This document shows, in pieces, positions 17,825 to 27,069 of a stretch of 64,000 bases of DNA. This stretch comes from Sphingobacteriales bacterium 39-19. Its GTDB lineage: Bacteria > Bacteroidota > Bacteroidia > Chitinophagales > Chitinophagaceae. The stretch lies in contig MKTX01000017.1 of NCBI GenBank assembly GCA_001898465.1, positions 186,001 through 250,000 on the forward strand, read 5' to 3'. The stretch's first letter is position 1, and every line of letters starts with the position of its first letter. Made by a program: the position numbers and the translations under genes. Below the pieces are notes generated by a model. It did not search any database. It worked only from the letters and a program-made list of their open reading frames with translations, and was not told where the DNA came from.

Positions 17825-19162
17825 ATGTTTAAAAAAATATTAATTGCCAACCGGGGTGAAATTGCTTTACGTATTATTCGTACCTGCCGGGAAATGGGCA
17901 TCAAAACGGTAGCCGTTTATTCTACTGCTGATAAAGACAGCCTCCATGTAAAATTTGCCGATGAAGCGGTTTGTATTGGCAAACCTGCCAGTGCCGATAG
18001 TTACTTACGTATACCGAATATTATTGCAGCAGCAGAAATTACAAATGCCGATGCTATTCACCCGGGTTATGGTTTCCTGGCCGAGAATGCAAAATTTTCA
18101 GAAATATGCAAAGCTTCAGGTATTAAATTTATAGGCCCCACTCCTGAAATGATTAATGCGATGGGGGATAAGGTTACAGCAAAAGAAACCATGATTAAAG
18201 CCGGGGTTCCCGTAGTACCGGGTGTAGAAGGATTATTGAGAGATGTAGATCATGCAAAGGAAGCTGCAAACTCCATAGGCTACCCGGTTATCTTAAAAGC
18301 TACCGCCGGCGGCGGCGGAAAAGGGATGCGGGTAGTGTGGAATGAAGAAGATATACAAAAAGCATTTGAAACGGCTAAAATGGAAGCGGCTGCCTCATTT
18401 AAAAATGACGGCATTTACATGGAAAAATTTGTAGAAGAGCCCCGCCACATAGAAATACAAATTGCAGGAGACCAATACGGCAATGTATGTCATTTAAGTG
18501 AACGGGATTGTTCTATACAAAGAAGGCATCAAAAATTGGTAGAAGAAAGCCCGTCTCCCTTTATGACGCCCGAACTGAGAGAAGCCATGGGTAATGCAGC
18601 CATCAAAGCGGCAGAAGCTATTCAATACGAAAGTGTAGGCACAGTAGAGTTTTTAGTAGATAAGCATCGCAATTTTTATTTTATGGAAATGAATACCCGT
18701 ATCCAGGTAGAACATTGCGTTACTGAAGAAGTAATAAATTACGATCTTATAAAAGAACAAATTAAAATTGCCGCCGGCGATAAAATAACAGGAAAAGCTT
18801 ATTACCCTCAAATGCATGCCATTGAATGCCGGATAAATGCAGAAGATCCTTATAACGACTTCAGGCCAAGCCCGGGTAAAATTACCGTACTGCATACCCC
18901 CGGCGGGCATGGCGTACGGGTAGATAGCCATGTATATGCCGGGTATGTAATTCCTCCTTATTATGACAGCATGATTGCTAAGTTAATTGCAGTAGCTCAA
19001 ACCCGGGAAGAAGCGATAAAAACCATGCACCGGGCTTTAAGTGAATATGTAATAGAAGGCATCAAAACGACGATTCCCTTTCATTTACAACTTATGGAAA
19101 ACGAGCAATTTCAAAGTGGAAATTTTACCACCAAGTTTTTAGAAAGTTTTAAAATGCAATAA
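17825..19162 (+). CDS. accC: Acetyl-CoA carboxylase biotin carboxylase subunit
   Basis: This ATP-grasp enzyme carboxylates the biotin on AccB. The 445 residues are close to the usual 447-450. Visible motifs are the N-terminal [19 protein letters not shown] (5-23), the glycine-rich loop GGGGKGMR (162-169), the [15 protein letters not shown] segment (223-237) and the active-site MNTRIQVEH (289-297). It ends just before a strong terminator at 19192-19223. Confidence 0.96.
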   Translation: MFKKILIANRGEIALRIIRTCREMGIKTVAVYSTADKDSLHVKFADEAVCIGKPASADSYLRIPNIIAAAEITNADAIHPGYGFLAENAKFSEICKASGIKFIGPTPEMINAMGDKVTAKETMIKAGVPVVPGVEGLLRDVDHAKEAANSIGYPVILKATAGGGGKGMRVVWNEEDIQKAFETAKMEAAASFKNDGIYMEKFVEEPRHIEIQIAGDQYGNVCHLSERDCSIQRRHQKLVEESPSPFMTPELREAMGNAAIKAAEAIQYESVGTVEFLVDKHRNFYFMEMNTRIQVEHCVTEEVINYDLIKEQIKIAAGDKITGKAYYPQMHAIECRINAEDPYNDFRPSPGKITVLHTPGGHGVRVDSHVYAGYVIPPYYDSMIAKLIAVAQTREEAIKTMHRALSEYVIEGIKTTIPFHLQLMENEQFQSGNFTTKFLESFKMQ

Positions 19163-19191
19163 AAGATTGCCTGGGGTTATCCTGGCCAAAT

Positions 19192-19228
19192 AAAATCCCT
19201 GCTTTTGATAAAGCAGGGATTTTTTATG
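19192..19228 (+). terminator. Strong terminator after accC
   Basis: A perfect 14-bp stem (19192-19205 with 19210-19223) closes a TGAT loop and runs into a T tract. A-rich sequence on the other side means it could also stop the convergent DUF2723 gene. Confidence 0.88.
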
Positions 19229-19245
19229 TACAACACCGGTAACGC

Positions 19246-22200
19246 TTATTTATTACTATCTGCCGGTTTTAAAACAGGTTGTGTTTTGATGGGTGCTGTT
19301 GTTTCGGCTGAGGGGGGGAGCGGCATTTTAAATTGCTGTTCCATACTCATCAGGCCACGCAATAAATTATCATTGCGTTGTTCTTCATATTCCAGCCCAT
19401 CTCTTTTATTGGGCGGCAGGCCCTGATAATATGCAGCCTGCTGTTCCATATCTTTTTTAAGGGCGTTAAATAATTTCTTTGCTAAAGCGCTATCGCCTGA
19501 TAAGTTTGCGGCAATATACATTTGCATTGAAATTTGGTTGTGTTGCTGGCTGCGGCTGGCCATCGCAATCGGCATATTTTCTTCCAGCATACCCTGGTCG
19601 CATTTGTTCAGCAGTTTCCTGGCATCTTCCTTTCTTCCATTTTCTGCCAGGTTGCGTGCAGCGCCGGCATAAGCCAGGCGAATACTATTTAAATGCCGGC
19701 GGTTCTCTTCATCAAAATATACTCCGGGTTTATCCGCATTTCCAAATACAAATTTGTTCATCATTTTATCTACCACCCAATCTTCATTTACCTGGCTATT
19801 TTTAACCGGTACCAGCCTGTAAGTAAGGCCATCCTGGCGCAGATAATCACCAAAACCAAGCTCGCCATACGCCGATGTAAAATAGATGGGGCGTTTCCAT
19901 TTGTTAGCTGCAATAATATTTAAAATGGCTGTTTCATTTTTATACAATATTCCTTTTGGTATGTCAAAAACTACCGGGTTTACCACGGTGTCATTTGCAT
20001 TTACGGTTCCGTTTTTACGTACCAGTGCTTCATCTACAGGAATAGAAACCCGTTTAACAGGAAAAATATTGATAATGGAACCATCGGTACCGGTTTGCGT
20101 TTTCTTAGGATCATCACTACCGGCATAATCCTTCATCATCGTATATAAATCCATGGGTTGACCAGGATCTTTAATACCGGCACCTGCCAGGAACTGGTTA
20201 ATCATACCGGTATTATTTCCGTAAATTCTTTCCGGTGCATAAATAACATCCCGGTTGGCGCCTACAATTTCTTCAGGTGTCCAAATCGGATCAATAGGAT
20301 CACTTTCATTTACTTTATACCTAAGTTGGTTAATGTACCAGTCGGTTCCTAACAAGCTGCTATTGATTACCCTGATATCTCTTCTTATACCTTGTACTTC
20401 CTGTGCATACCAAAGCGGGTAGGTATCATTATCGCCAAATGTTATTAAGATGGCATTGGGGGCACAGCTTTCTAAATAATCGATGGCCAAATCCCGGGCC
20501 AGTGTTTTATGGCTGCGGTCATGATCATCCCATTCTTGCGAAGCCATGAGGACCGGCACCAATAATAAGCATAACAGCCCGGCAAAATAATTGCTTACAG
20601 AAAGTTTTTTAAGATATTGCATTAAAAAGTCTCGCACATAATAGAAGCCCAGGCCAATCCAGATGGCAAATGCATAGAATGAACCCACAAATGCATAATC
20701 CCGTTCACGGGGTTGATTTCCTGCCTGGTTCAGGTAAATAGAAATGGCAAAACCCGTGAAGAAAAACAATAAACCCACCACTAAGAAATCTCTTTTATCT
20801 TTTTTAATTTGATAAAGTAATCCCAGTAATCCTAAAATAAAAGGCAGGGCAAAAAGTTTATTATTGGCTTTATTGTGTTTTAAAGTATCGGGCATTGAGT
20901 TTTGATCGCCCAGACGGATTTTATCAAAAAATCCAATTCCGGTCTTCCAGTTTCCGTCTCTCACATTGCCCATATTGATTCCTTGTATATCATTTTGCTT
21001 TCCTGCAAAATTCCACATAAAGTAGCGCCAGTACATCCAGTTTATCTGGTAGCTCCAGAAGAACCCGATATTTTCTGCCATGGTGGGAGCCCGATCCCAA
21101 TTGCCTTGCTGGTCTTTTTCTATCCCGGCCCAGGCCGCATAATAATCAGCATGTCCCTGGTCGTTACTCATATCCCACATGCGGGGGAAAAAATGTTTAC
21201 TGCCGGGGGCATAGATGTATTCTATTTTACGACCGCTTTTTTCATATTTGCCATTGGCCTTCACATAGGTTTCTGTAATTTTAGAATCCTGTATTTCTGA
21301 GGTAAAATCCTGTCCGTATAAAATGGGCCAGTCGCCATATTGTTCACGGCTTACATAACCTACCAGGTTTACCGGGTTATCTACATTAAACATATCTACT
21401 GCCGGATCTGCATTGCTGCGAATAAGGGTGGTAAAGTAAGTAGAATATCCCAGCAGCATAAATACAAAACTCCACAATCCTAATTTTAAAAAATTCCAGC
21501 CTCTTTTTTCTGCTGTTCTTAAACCAAAATATACCAATACAGAAATTAATACGAAAAAGAATGCAAAGCCGGAGAAAAAAGGAAGCCCAAAACTATTTAC
21601 AAATAATATATCCATATTACCGGCTCCTTTAATGCTCCATTGTATCACTGCTTTTTGTACCAGGCCGGTAATCAAACACCCGATTACAAAGGCCCAAAAC
21701 GTACCCCAGTTAGTAACTTTATATCTTTTAAAATAATAAATAACCACCAATGCCGGAATGGTGAGCAGGTTTAGCAAATGAACCCCAATGGAGAGGCCCA
21801 TCAAATAAAAAATAAGAATGATCCAGCGGTCGGCTTTAGTGAAATGCCCTTTAATACCTTGCTGTTGTTCTTCCGTAACATTGTGTTCCCATTTTAACAT
21901 GGCCCAAAAAACCACGGCTGTAAAAAAAGATGAGAGGGCATAAACTTCACCTTCTACAGCGCTGTACCAAAAAGAATCAGAGAATGTATAGGCTAAGGCG
22001 CCCACCGCCCCTGCAATCATAATTCCAATAATATTTTCACGGGTAAGGTCACCGTCGTTTTTCTTTACCATTTTGCGGGCAAAGTGAGTAATGCTCCAGA
22101 ATAAAAACAAAATGGTAAAACCGCTTGCTAACGCACTCATCAGGTTGATACCCGTAGCAGCATGATCGGGTCCGAAAGGAATCATAAATAAACGGCCAAT

Positions 22201-22374
22201 CAGCACAAACAAAGGCGCACCCGGAGGATGCGGAATTTGTAATTTATAAGCGCTGGATGCAAACTCGCCACAATCCCATAAGCTGCCGGTAGCCTCCATG
22301 GTCATAATATATACCGCACATGCTATAAGGCAAACTGCCCAACCGGTAATGTTGTTAATGCGTTTAAAATTCAT
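19246..22374 (-). CDS. DUF2723 polytopic membrane protein (glycosyltransferase-like)
   Basis: The 1042-residue protein begins with a GT-C-like membrane half. About a dozen helices cover residues 12-360 and 520-620, and an early acidic LWDCGEFASSAYKLQIPHPPGAPLF matches the conserved DUF2723 signature with its catalytic-type Asp/Glu loop. The second half is mostly soluble and periplasmic, with helical repeats towards the C-terminus (residues about 880-1000) and a Pro-rich tail. DUF2723 proteins resemble protein O-mannosyltransferases and are thought to move lipid-linked sugars; the acceptor here is unknown. It is a single gene. Confidence 0.88.
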   Translation of the reverse strand: MNFKRINNITGWAVCLIACAVYIMTMEATGSLWDCGEFASSAYKLQIPHPPGAPLFVLIGRLFMIPFGPDHAATGINLMSALASGFTILFLFWSITHFARKMVKKNDGDLTRENIIGIMIAGAVGALAYTFSDSFWYSAVEGEVYALSSFFTAVVFWAMLKWEHNVTEEQQQGIKGHFTKADRWIILIFYLMGLSIGVHLLNLLTIPALVVIYYFKRYKVTNWGTFWAFVIGCLITGLVQKAVIQWSIKGAGNMDILFVNSFGLPFFSGFAFFFVLISVLVYFGLRTAEKRGWNFLKLGLWSFVFMLLGYSTYFTTLIRSNADPAVDMFNVDNPVNLVGYVSREQYGDWPILYGQDFTSEIQDSKITETYVKANGKYEKSGRKIEYIYAPGSKHFFPRMWDMSNDQGHADYYAAWAGIEKDQQGNWDRAPTMAENIGFFWSYQINWMYWRYFMWNFAGKQNDIQGINMGNVRDGNWKTGIGFFDKIRLGDQNSMPDTLKHNKANNKLFALPFILGLLGLLYQIKKDKRDFLVVGLLFFFTGFAISIYLNQAGNQPRERDYAFVGSFYAFAIWIGLGFYYVRDFLMQYLKKLSVSNYFAGLLCLLLVPVLMASQEWDDHDRSHKTLARDLAIDYLESCAPNAILITFGDNDTYPLWYAQEVQGIRRDIRVINSSLLGTDWYINQLRYKVNESDPIDPIWTPEEIVGANRDVIYAPERIYGNNTGMINQFLAGAGIKDPGQPMDLYTMMKDYAGSDDPKKTQTGTDGSIINIFPVKRVSIPVDEALVRKNGTVNANDTVVNPVVFDIPKGILYKNETAILNIIAANKWKRPIYFTSAYGELGFGDYLRQDGLTYRLVPVKNSQVNEDWVVDKMMNKFVFGNADKPGVYFDEENRRHLNSIRLAYAGAARNLAENGRKEDARKLLNKCDQGMLEENMPIAMASRSQQHNQISMQMYIAANLSGDSALAKKLFNALKKDMEQQAAYYQGLPPNKRDGLEYEEQRNDNLLRGLMSMEQQFKMPLPPSAETTAPIKTQPVLKPADSNK

Positions 22375-22401
22375 AATAGATATATATGATTAATAAGTGG
22401 G

Positions 22402-22409
22402 CAAATATA
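22402..22409 (-). promoter_or_regulatory. -7 box for the DUF2723 gene
   Basis: TATATTTG on the minus strand is an exact consensus match, 27 bases before the ATG at 22374. Confidence 0.55.
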
Positions 22410-22530
22410 GGGATGTTTAGCTTTGGCAGGTTGCCGATTTTGTATTTTATATAATTTTTGGATTTACATATCAACTCTTCCCGGCAAGGCAGGTATTTTA
22501 CGCTGGTATCTTTTATGCCCATGGCCATCT

Positions 22531-22538
22531 TATATTTG
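22531..22538 (+). promoter_or_regulatory. -7 box abutting the EamA transporter start
   Basis: TATATTTG is an exact match, 9 bases before the ATG at 22548. It implies a nearly leaderless mRNA and argues against the longer frame from 22458. Confidence 0.5.
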
Positions 22539-22547
22539 CGCTATCAA

Positions 22548-23444
22548 ATGAAGAAAGCATTTATTCAATTACACATTGCTGTTTTTTTAGCAGGGTTTAC
22601 TGCCATACTGGGAAAGTTAATTCAATTAAATGAAGGATTATTGGTTTTTTACCGGTTACTCATTGCCATCATTGTATTGGGTGGCCTGTTGCTGGTAAAG
22701 AAACAATTGCCCCGGTTGCCGGTAAAACAGATGTTGAAAATAGCATGGGTAGGCGTAATGGTTGCTTTTCATTGGGTCGCTTTTTACGGAAGTATAAAAT
22801 ACGCCAATGTATCTGTTGCCCTGGTATGTTTTTCTGCTACCGGTTTTTTTACCGCTTTATTAGAGCCTTTAATTCTGCGCCGTAAACCGGATATGGTAGA
22901 AGTAATACTGGGTTTACTGGTAATTGCCGGAATTATTATTGTATTTGATTTTCACCCGCATTATAAGCTGGGTATTTTATTTGGTATGGCAGCAGCAGTA
23001 GGTAGCGCAATTTTTCCTATTTTAAACAAGCAACTTTTACTGCAATTTACTCCCAAAGTTCTCACCTGGTATGAATTTGCTGCGGGGTTCCTGTTTCTCT
23101 GCCTGGTATTACCGGTTTATTTTATTTTTTTTCCACCTGCCTATTATTTGCCTACTGCCATGGACTGGCTCTGGCTCGCCTTATTGGCGGTCATTTGTAC
23201 CATCATCATGTTTGATTTACAATTGCAAGCCCTGAAAAAAATTTCTGCTTTTACGGTAAATTTAAGCTATAACCTGGAGCCTGTATATGGGATCATTTTG
23301 GCTTTTTTTATTTTTGATGAAAGCAAGTTTTTACATATCCAGTTTTATATAGGTTTAGCGCTGATTTTATTATCCATTTTAATTAATAGCATACGCCAGT
23401 TCAGGAAGGCAAAAAAAGCTAAACTTATGGCAGCAGCTGCATAA
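22548..23444 (+). CDS. EamA/DMT-family transporter
   Basis: The 298-residue protein has about ten membrane helices in two EamA repeats, the drug/metabolite transporter plan. The second half carries the usual NLEPVYGIILAFFIFDE signature. Substrates of this family range from amino acids to nucleotides and drugs and cannot be inferred here. The frame is open back to 22458, but those 30 extra residues are not membrane-like and the promoter box at 22531-22538 lies within them, so the ATG at 22548 is preferred. The C-terminus is Lys-rich and cytoplasmic. Confidence 0.87.
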   Translation: MKKAFIQLHIAVFLAGFTAILGKLIQLNEGLLVFYRLLIAIIVLGGLLLVKKQLPRLPVKQMLKIAWVGVMVAFHWVAFYGSIKYANVSVALVCFSATGFFTALLEPLILRRKPDMVEVILGLLVIAGIIIVFDFHPHYKLGILFGMAAAVGSAIFPILNKQLLLQFTPKVLTWYEFAAGFLFLCLVLPVYFIFFPPAYYLPTAMDWLWLALLAVICTIIMFDLQLQALKKISAFTVNLSYNLEPVYGIILAFFIFDESKFLHIQFYIGLALILLSILINSIRQFRKAKKAKLMAAAA

Positions 23445-23496
23445 TGTATATCCTGTAAATAATACTACAAAGGTGGTGCAGCCTTTAATATTTTTG

Positions 23497-23504
23497 TATC
23501 TTTG
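23497..23504 (+). promoter_or_regulatory. -7 box upstream of hppD
   Basis: TATCTTTG matches TAnnTTTG exactly, and TATTTTTG lies directly before it at 23489-23496. Either would give a leader of about 170 bases for hppD. Confidence 0.5.
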
Positions 23505-23512
23505 AAACTGTA

Positions 23513-23611
23513 ATGATCCCGGATTATCCGCATAAAATTTTTGGCGATAAGCGTAATTTTTATTGCTTGCTGTTAATGTCGCTTACGATAGGTCCTGTAT
23601 CGGGTATCTAG
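23513..23611 (+). CDS. Possible 32-codon leader ORF before hppD
   Basis: An ATG just after the promoter box opens a 32-codon frame beginning MIPDYPHKIFGDKRNF and ending with TAG, 66 bases before hppD. The product resembles nothing I know and has no Tyr or Phe run of a classical attenuator, although four of its residues are aromatic. It may be a leader peptide, an unrelated small protein or chance. A T-rich segment with an AAAAAGCTTTTT palindrome follows. Confidence 0.25.
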   Translation: MIPDYPHKIFGDKRNFYCLLLMSLTIGPVSGI

Positions 23612-23677
23612 TAACTTTTTTTATAAAAAGCTTTTTCTTTACCTAATCATTTTTTTAATTTCTATAATTTTTAAAAT

Positions 23678-24811
23678 ATGTCAAGTACAACAATACAACC
23701 AAAATCAAATGTAACACCGGTAGCAGATTTTCTGCCTTTATATGGAACTGATTATGTAGAATTTTATGTGGGCAATGCAAAACAGGCCGCCCATTTTTAC
23801 AAAACCGCATTTGGTTTTCAGTCCTTAGCCTACAGTGGCCCCGAAACCGGGAATAAAGATTTTGCAAGTTATGTGATCAGGCAAAATAAATTAACTTTTG
23901 TACTGACTACCCCCATACGATCAGACAATGCTGTTGCAGAACATATACGGGTACATGGTGATGGCGTAAAATTTTTAGCGCTTAAAGTAGAAGATGCTGC
24001 AGATGCCTGGAAGCAAACCACCCAAAGAGGAGGAAAAAGTTTTAAAGAACCCGAAACGCTTACTGACCCGGATGGGGAAGTCGTAATGAGTGGTATTCAT
24101 ACCTACGGCGATACGGTTCATCTTTTTATAGAAAGAAAAAATTATAATGGCATTTTTTTACCCGGGTATGTAAAATGGGAAACTCAATATAACCCTACCG
24201 AAACAGGCTTGCAATATGTAGATCATTGTGTAGGCAATGTAGGTTGGAACCAAATGAATCCCTGGGTAAAGTTTTATGAAGATGTAATGGGCTTTAAAAA
24301 TATTTTAAGTTTTGATGATAACGATATATCAACAGAATACTCTGCGCTGATGAGTAAAGTAATGAGTAATGGCAATGGCTATGTAAAGTTCCCGATAAAT
24401 GAACCGGCCGAAGGAAAAAAGAAAAGCCAGGTAGAAGAATATTTAGAGTTTTATAATGGGGAAGGAGTACAGCATGTTGCCTTAGCCACAAATAATATTA
24501 TTGAAACCGTTACTGCATTAAAAAACAGGGGTGTAGAATTTTTAAAAATTCCCGCCTCTTATTACGCCGATGTGCTAAGCCGGGTAGGGCATATTGACGA
24601 AGACCTGGAGCCTTTACAAGAACTGGGTATTTTAATTGACAGGGATGATGAAGGGTACCTGTTACAGATATTTTCAAAACCATTACAAGACAGGCCAACT
24701 GTTTTCTTTGAAATCATACAACGTAAAGGCGCAAAGAGTTTTGGTAAAGGAAACTTTAAAGCCCTGTTTGAATCTTTAGAAAGAGAACAGGCATTAAGAG
24801 GAAATCTGTAG
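23678..24811 (+). CDS. hppD: 4-hydroxyphenylpyruvate dioxygenase
   Basis: The enzyme turns 4-hydroxyphenylpyruvate into homogentisate with Fe(II) and O2, a step of tyrosine catabolism. Its 377 residues contain two vicinal-oxygen-chelate halves. The iron ligands are His183 (YVDHCVGN), His266 (VQHVALAT) and Glu345 (FFEIIQR), all present, as is the C-terminal gating helix (GNFKALFESLE). Homogentisate 1,2-dioxygenase and fumarylacetoacetase are not in the window. The gene has its own promoter and terminator and so is monocistronic. Confidence 0.96.
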   Translation: MSSTTIQPKSNVTPVADFLPLYGTDYVEFYVGNAKQAAHFYKTAFGFQSLAYSGPETGNKDFASYVIRQNKLTFVLTTPIRSDNAVAEHIRVHGDGVKFLALKVEDAADAWKQTTQRGGKSFKEPETLTDPDGEVVMSGIHTYGDTVHLFIERKNYNGIFLPGYVKWETQYNPTETGLQYVDHCVGNVGWNQMNPWVKFYEDVMGFKNILSFDDNDISTEYSALMSKVMSNGNGYVKFPINEPAEGKKKSQVEEYLEFYNGEGVQHVALATNNIIETVTALKNRGVEFLKIPASYYADVLSRVGHIDEDLEPLQELGILIDRDDEGYLLQIFSKPLQDRPTVFFEIIQRKGAKSFGKGNFKALFESLEREQALRGNL

Positions 24812-24834
24812 ATTATATTCTCCTGTTTATTTTT

Positions 24835-24866
24835 GCTGTTTCCTTTATTTGAAACAGCATTTTTTA
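24835..24866 (+). terminator. Terminator after hppD
   Basis: GCTGTTTC and GAAACAGC form an 8-bp stem (24835-24842, 24851-24858) followed by ATTTTTT. It reaches the stop of the convergent lipoprotein gene and may serve both. Confidence 0.8.
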
Positions 24867-25733
24867 TTGTTTTATGGGAATCAGTCCCCGTATTCCCATA
24901 TCAATTACAGTATCTCCATTGGCCGGGTCAAAAAGGCCATTGGTATCATTATCTTTCCATTCAAAACTTTTATTGGTAGATAAAGAAACGGTAATAAAAA
25001 CATCCTGGGTTTCATTACCGGATATAATTAAAGGGGATGCAAATTTGCCGGTTACCACGCAGGAACCAGCCGGAACCGGCGAGGTATTAAATATCGGGTT
25101 TGGTACTGTGGTAGCACCGGGAGGAGCTTGCCCGGTTTGAACAAATCCATACCCCAATAAACCGGTTTCAAAAGCCCAGTACCCCTGTAATCTGTTCCCA
25201 TTTACTGTTACAATACTGTCTTTTATTTTATATTGGTGAATATAAGTATTGTAACCAATAAAAGAAGCAATGGTAGCATCTGTCATCATACCCGCTACAT
25301 GTACTGAAACGGTATAATTTTGATAAGCTAATGAAACCCTAAGCCATTCATAAGAACCCGGGGCAAAATCTTTTATGGGTACAGCTAAAAATTCCTGGTT
25401 ATTCCCTGCAAAATGAGATTGATTAAAATCTATTGCAGTAGCGCCACCTGTATTTACTTCTGGCGCATGATATAATACCTGGCCACTGCCAAGAGGAGTA
25501 TATGCAGAAGGAGCCAGTTCTACATAATGAGCGCTCATACTGTTAAACCGGGGACTTTGGGCTGCATGGCCTGCAGCTACATTTACAGGTTCACCAAATC
25601 CGTTCAGGCGAACCTGGGTAGAATCGAATGTAAACAGGAAATGTATTTTTACTTGATCAGCATTTTCATCTGCTGCTTTTTTACAGCCTAAAAAAGGAAA
25701 GACCAGGATAATGGCCCAAAGCAAATTTTTCAT
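24864..25733 (-). CDS. Lipoprotein of unknown function with Ca-binding-like loop
   Basis: The 289-residue protein has a signal peptide with lipobox FLGC (Cys17). The rest is predicted beta-rich without a family I recognise. Near the C-terminus DNDTNGLFDPANGD resembles a DxDxNGxxD calcium-binding loop, and the first third has several His and aromatic residues. It is a single gene between hppD and threonine aldolase. A metal-related role is possible but not shown. Confidence 0.6.
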   Translation of the reverse strand: MKNLLWAIILVFPFLGCKKAADENADQVKIHFLFTFDSTQVRLNGFGEPVNVAAGHAAQSPRFNSMSAHYVELAPSAYTPLGSGQVLYHAPEVNTGGATAIDFNQSHFAGNNQEFLAVPIKDFAPGSYEWLRVSLAYQNYTVSVHVAGMMTDATIASFIGYNTYIHQYKIKDSIVTVNGNRLQGYWAFETGLLGYGFVQTGQAPPGATTVPNPIFNTSPVPAGSCVVTGKFASPLIISGNETQDVFITVSLSTNKSFEWKDNDTNGLFDPANGDTVIDMGIRGLIPIKQ

Positions 25734-25771
25734 ACAGGTGAGTTTTCTTTAAAAATAATATTTGCACACTA

Positions 25772-26788
25772 CTAAAGTGTTTCCAATATGTTAATTACCT
25801 GCTGAACCATTTGAGGGCTTATACCCAGGTGCGTTACAATTCTTACCTGGGCAGCAGAAATAGGGATGGTGAGGATATTGTTTTGCTTGAGTATTTCCAC
25901 AAACTGCTTCGCTGTATACCGGCCCATTACATCAAAAATGATAATATTTGTATCTACCGGTAATACCTTTCCCACAAATTCTTTTTGTATGAGAATTTCT
26001 GCTATTTGTTTGGCATGATCATGATCCTGGGCTAAACGGCCGATATTGTTTTCCAAAGCAAAAATTCCGGCTGCCGCCAGGTAACCAGCCTGCCTCATTC
26101 CGCCTCCCATCACTTTACGTACACGGCGGGCACGTTTAATAAATTCCTTTGGCCCTATTAACATACTGCCTACCGGCGCACCCAATCCCTTGCTTAAACA
26201 TACAGAGATACTATCAAATAAATTGCCGTAAAATTTAGGATCTTCATGGTTTGCAACCAATGCATTAAATAAGCGGGCTCCATCTAAATGAAGTTTTAAA
26301 TTATTTTGCAGGCATACTTCTTTTATTTCCTGTAAATCGGTTTGGTTATAGCAGGCACCGCCACCCCGGTTTGCCGTATTTTCTAAACTTACTAAGCTTG
26401 AATGGGCCCGGTGTATATCATGTGGATTGATAGCCGCTTTTACCTGGTCGGCATTTACCAGGCCACGGTTTCCCTGGATCGTTTTCACCTGGCAGCCACT
26501 ATTAAAAGCAATGCCCCCCGCTTCATAATAATAAACATGGCTGTTAAATTCGCAGATAACTTCATCACCGGGATTTGTATGGCATTTAATAGCAACCTGG
26601 TTTGCCATGGTTCCACTTGGGCAAAATAAAGAGGCATCCATCCCGAAAATTTCTGCAACAAATGCTTCCAGTTGGTTTACACTGGGGTCTTCGCCAAAAA
26701 CATCATCACCCACAGGGGCTTGCATCATGGCCTGTAACATGGGGGGTGTGGGAATCGTAAATGTGTCGGAGCGTAAATCAATTATCAT
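25772..26788 (-). CDS. ltaE: Low-specificity threonine aldolase (PLP-dependent)
   Basis: The enzyme cleaves threonine or allo-threonine into glycine and acetaldehyde. The 338 residues carry the fold-type I aldolase pattern: DLRSDTFTIPTP at the start, His84 for ring stacking, Asp169 and Arg172 in HLDGARLFNA, and the PLP lysine Lys200 in VCLSKGLGAPVGS. Related beta-eliminating lyases share this fold, but these motifs favour the aldolase. A TATTTTTG box (26793-26800, minus) lies only 4 bases before the ATG, implying a leaderless transcript. Confidence 0.93.
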   Translation of the reverse strand: MIIDLRSDTFTIPTPPMLQAMMQAPVGDDVFGEDPSVNQLEAFVAEIFGMDASLFCPSGTMANQVAIKCHTNPGDEVICEFNSHVYYYEAGGIAFNSGCQVKTIQGNRGLVNADQVKAAINPHDIHRAHSSLVSLENTANRGGGACYNQTDLQEIKEVCLQNNLKLHLDGARLFNALVANHEDPKFYGNLFDSISVCLSKGLGAPVGSMLIGPKEFIKRARRVRKVMGGGMRQAGYLAAAGIFALENNIGRLAQDHDHAKQIAEILIQKEFVGKVLPVDTNIIIFDVMGRYTAKQFVEILKQNNILTIPISAAQVRIVTHLGISPQMVQQVINILETL

Positions 26789-26792
26789 TTTA

Positions 26793-26800
26793 CAAAAATA
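26793..26800 (-). promoter_or_regulatory. -7 box abutting ltaE start
   Basis: TATTTTTG on the minus strand is an exact consensus match, 4 bases upstream of the ltaE ATG. Confidence 0.5.
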
Positions 26801-26964
26801 GGGATGTATTATTCAGAAATTTTGAATTAATTAGGGTTCTCTTAACAACTTTTCATCATCAAAATGCATCTAATTTAAAATCGGTTCATTAATTACAGCA
26901 GCTATTCTTATTCACCATTTATCCAATTTTTTCGATATAATTATGATTTACGGTATCTGTAATG

Positions 26965-26972
26965 TAACTTTG
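26965..26972 (+). promoter_or_regulatory. -7 box for rpoD
   Basis: TAACTTTG fits TAnnTTTG exactly and gives a leader of about 95 bases to the ATG at 27070. The rest of 26789-27069 is AT-rich with no other signal I can name. Confidence 0.5.
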
Positions 26973-27069
26973 CCATGATTTTGTAGAATATTTGCCTGAA
27001 ACTCCTTATTTTACAACTTCATTGCTTTTGGATTGATATTTTATTACACTCACGCACAACACTTTACAC

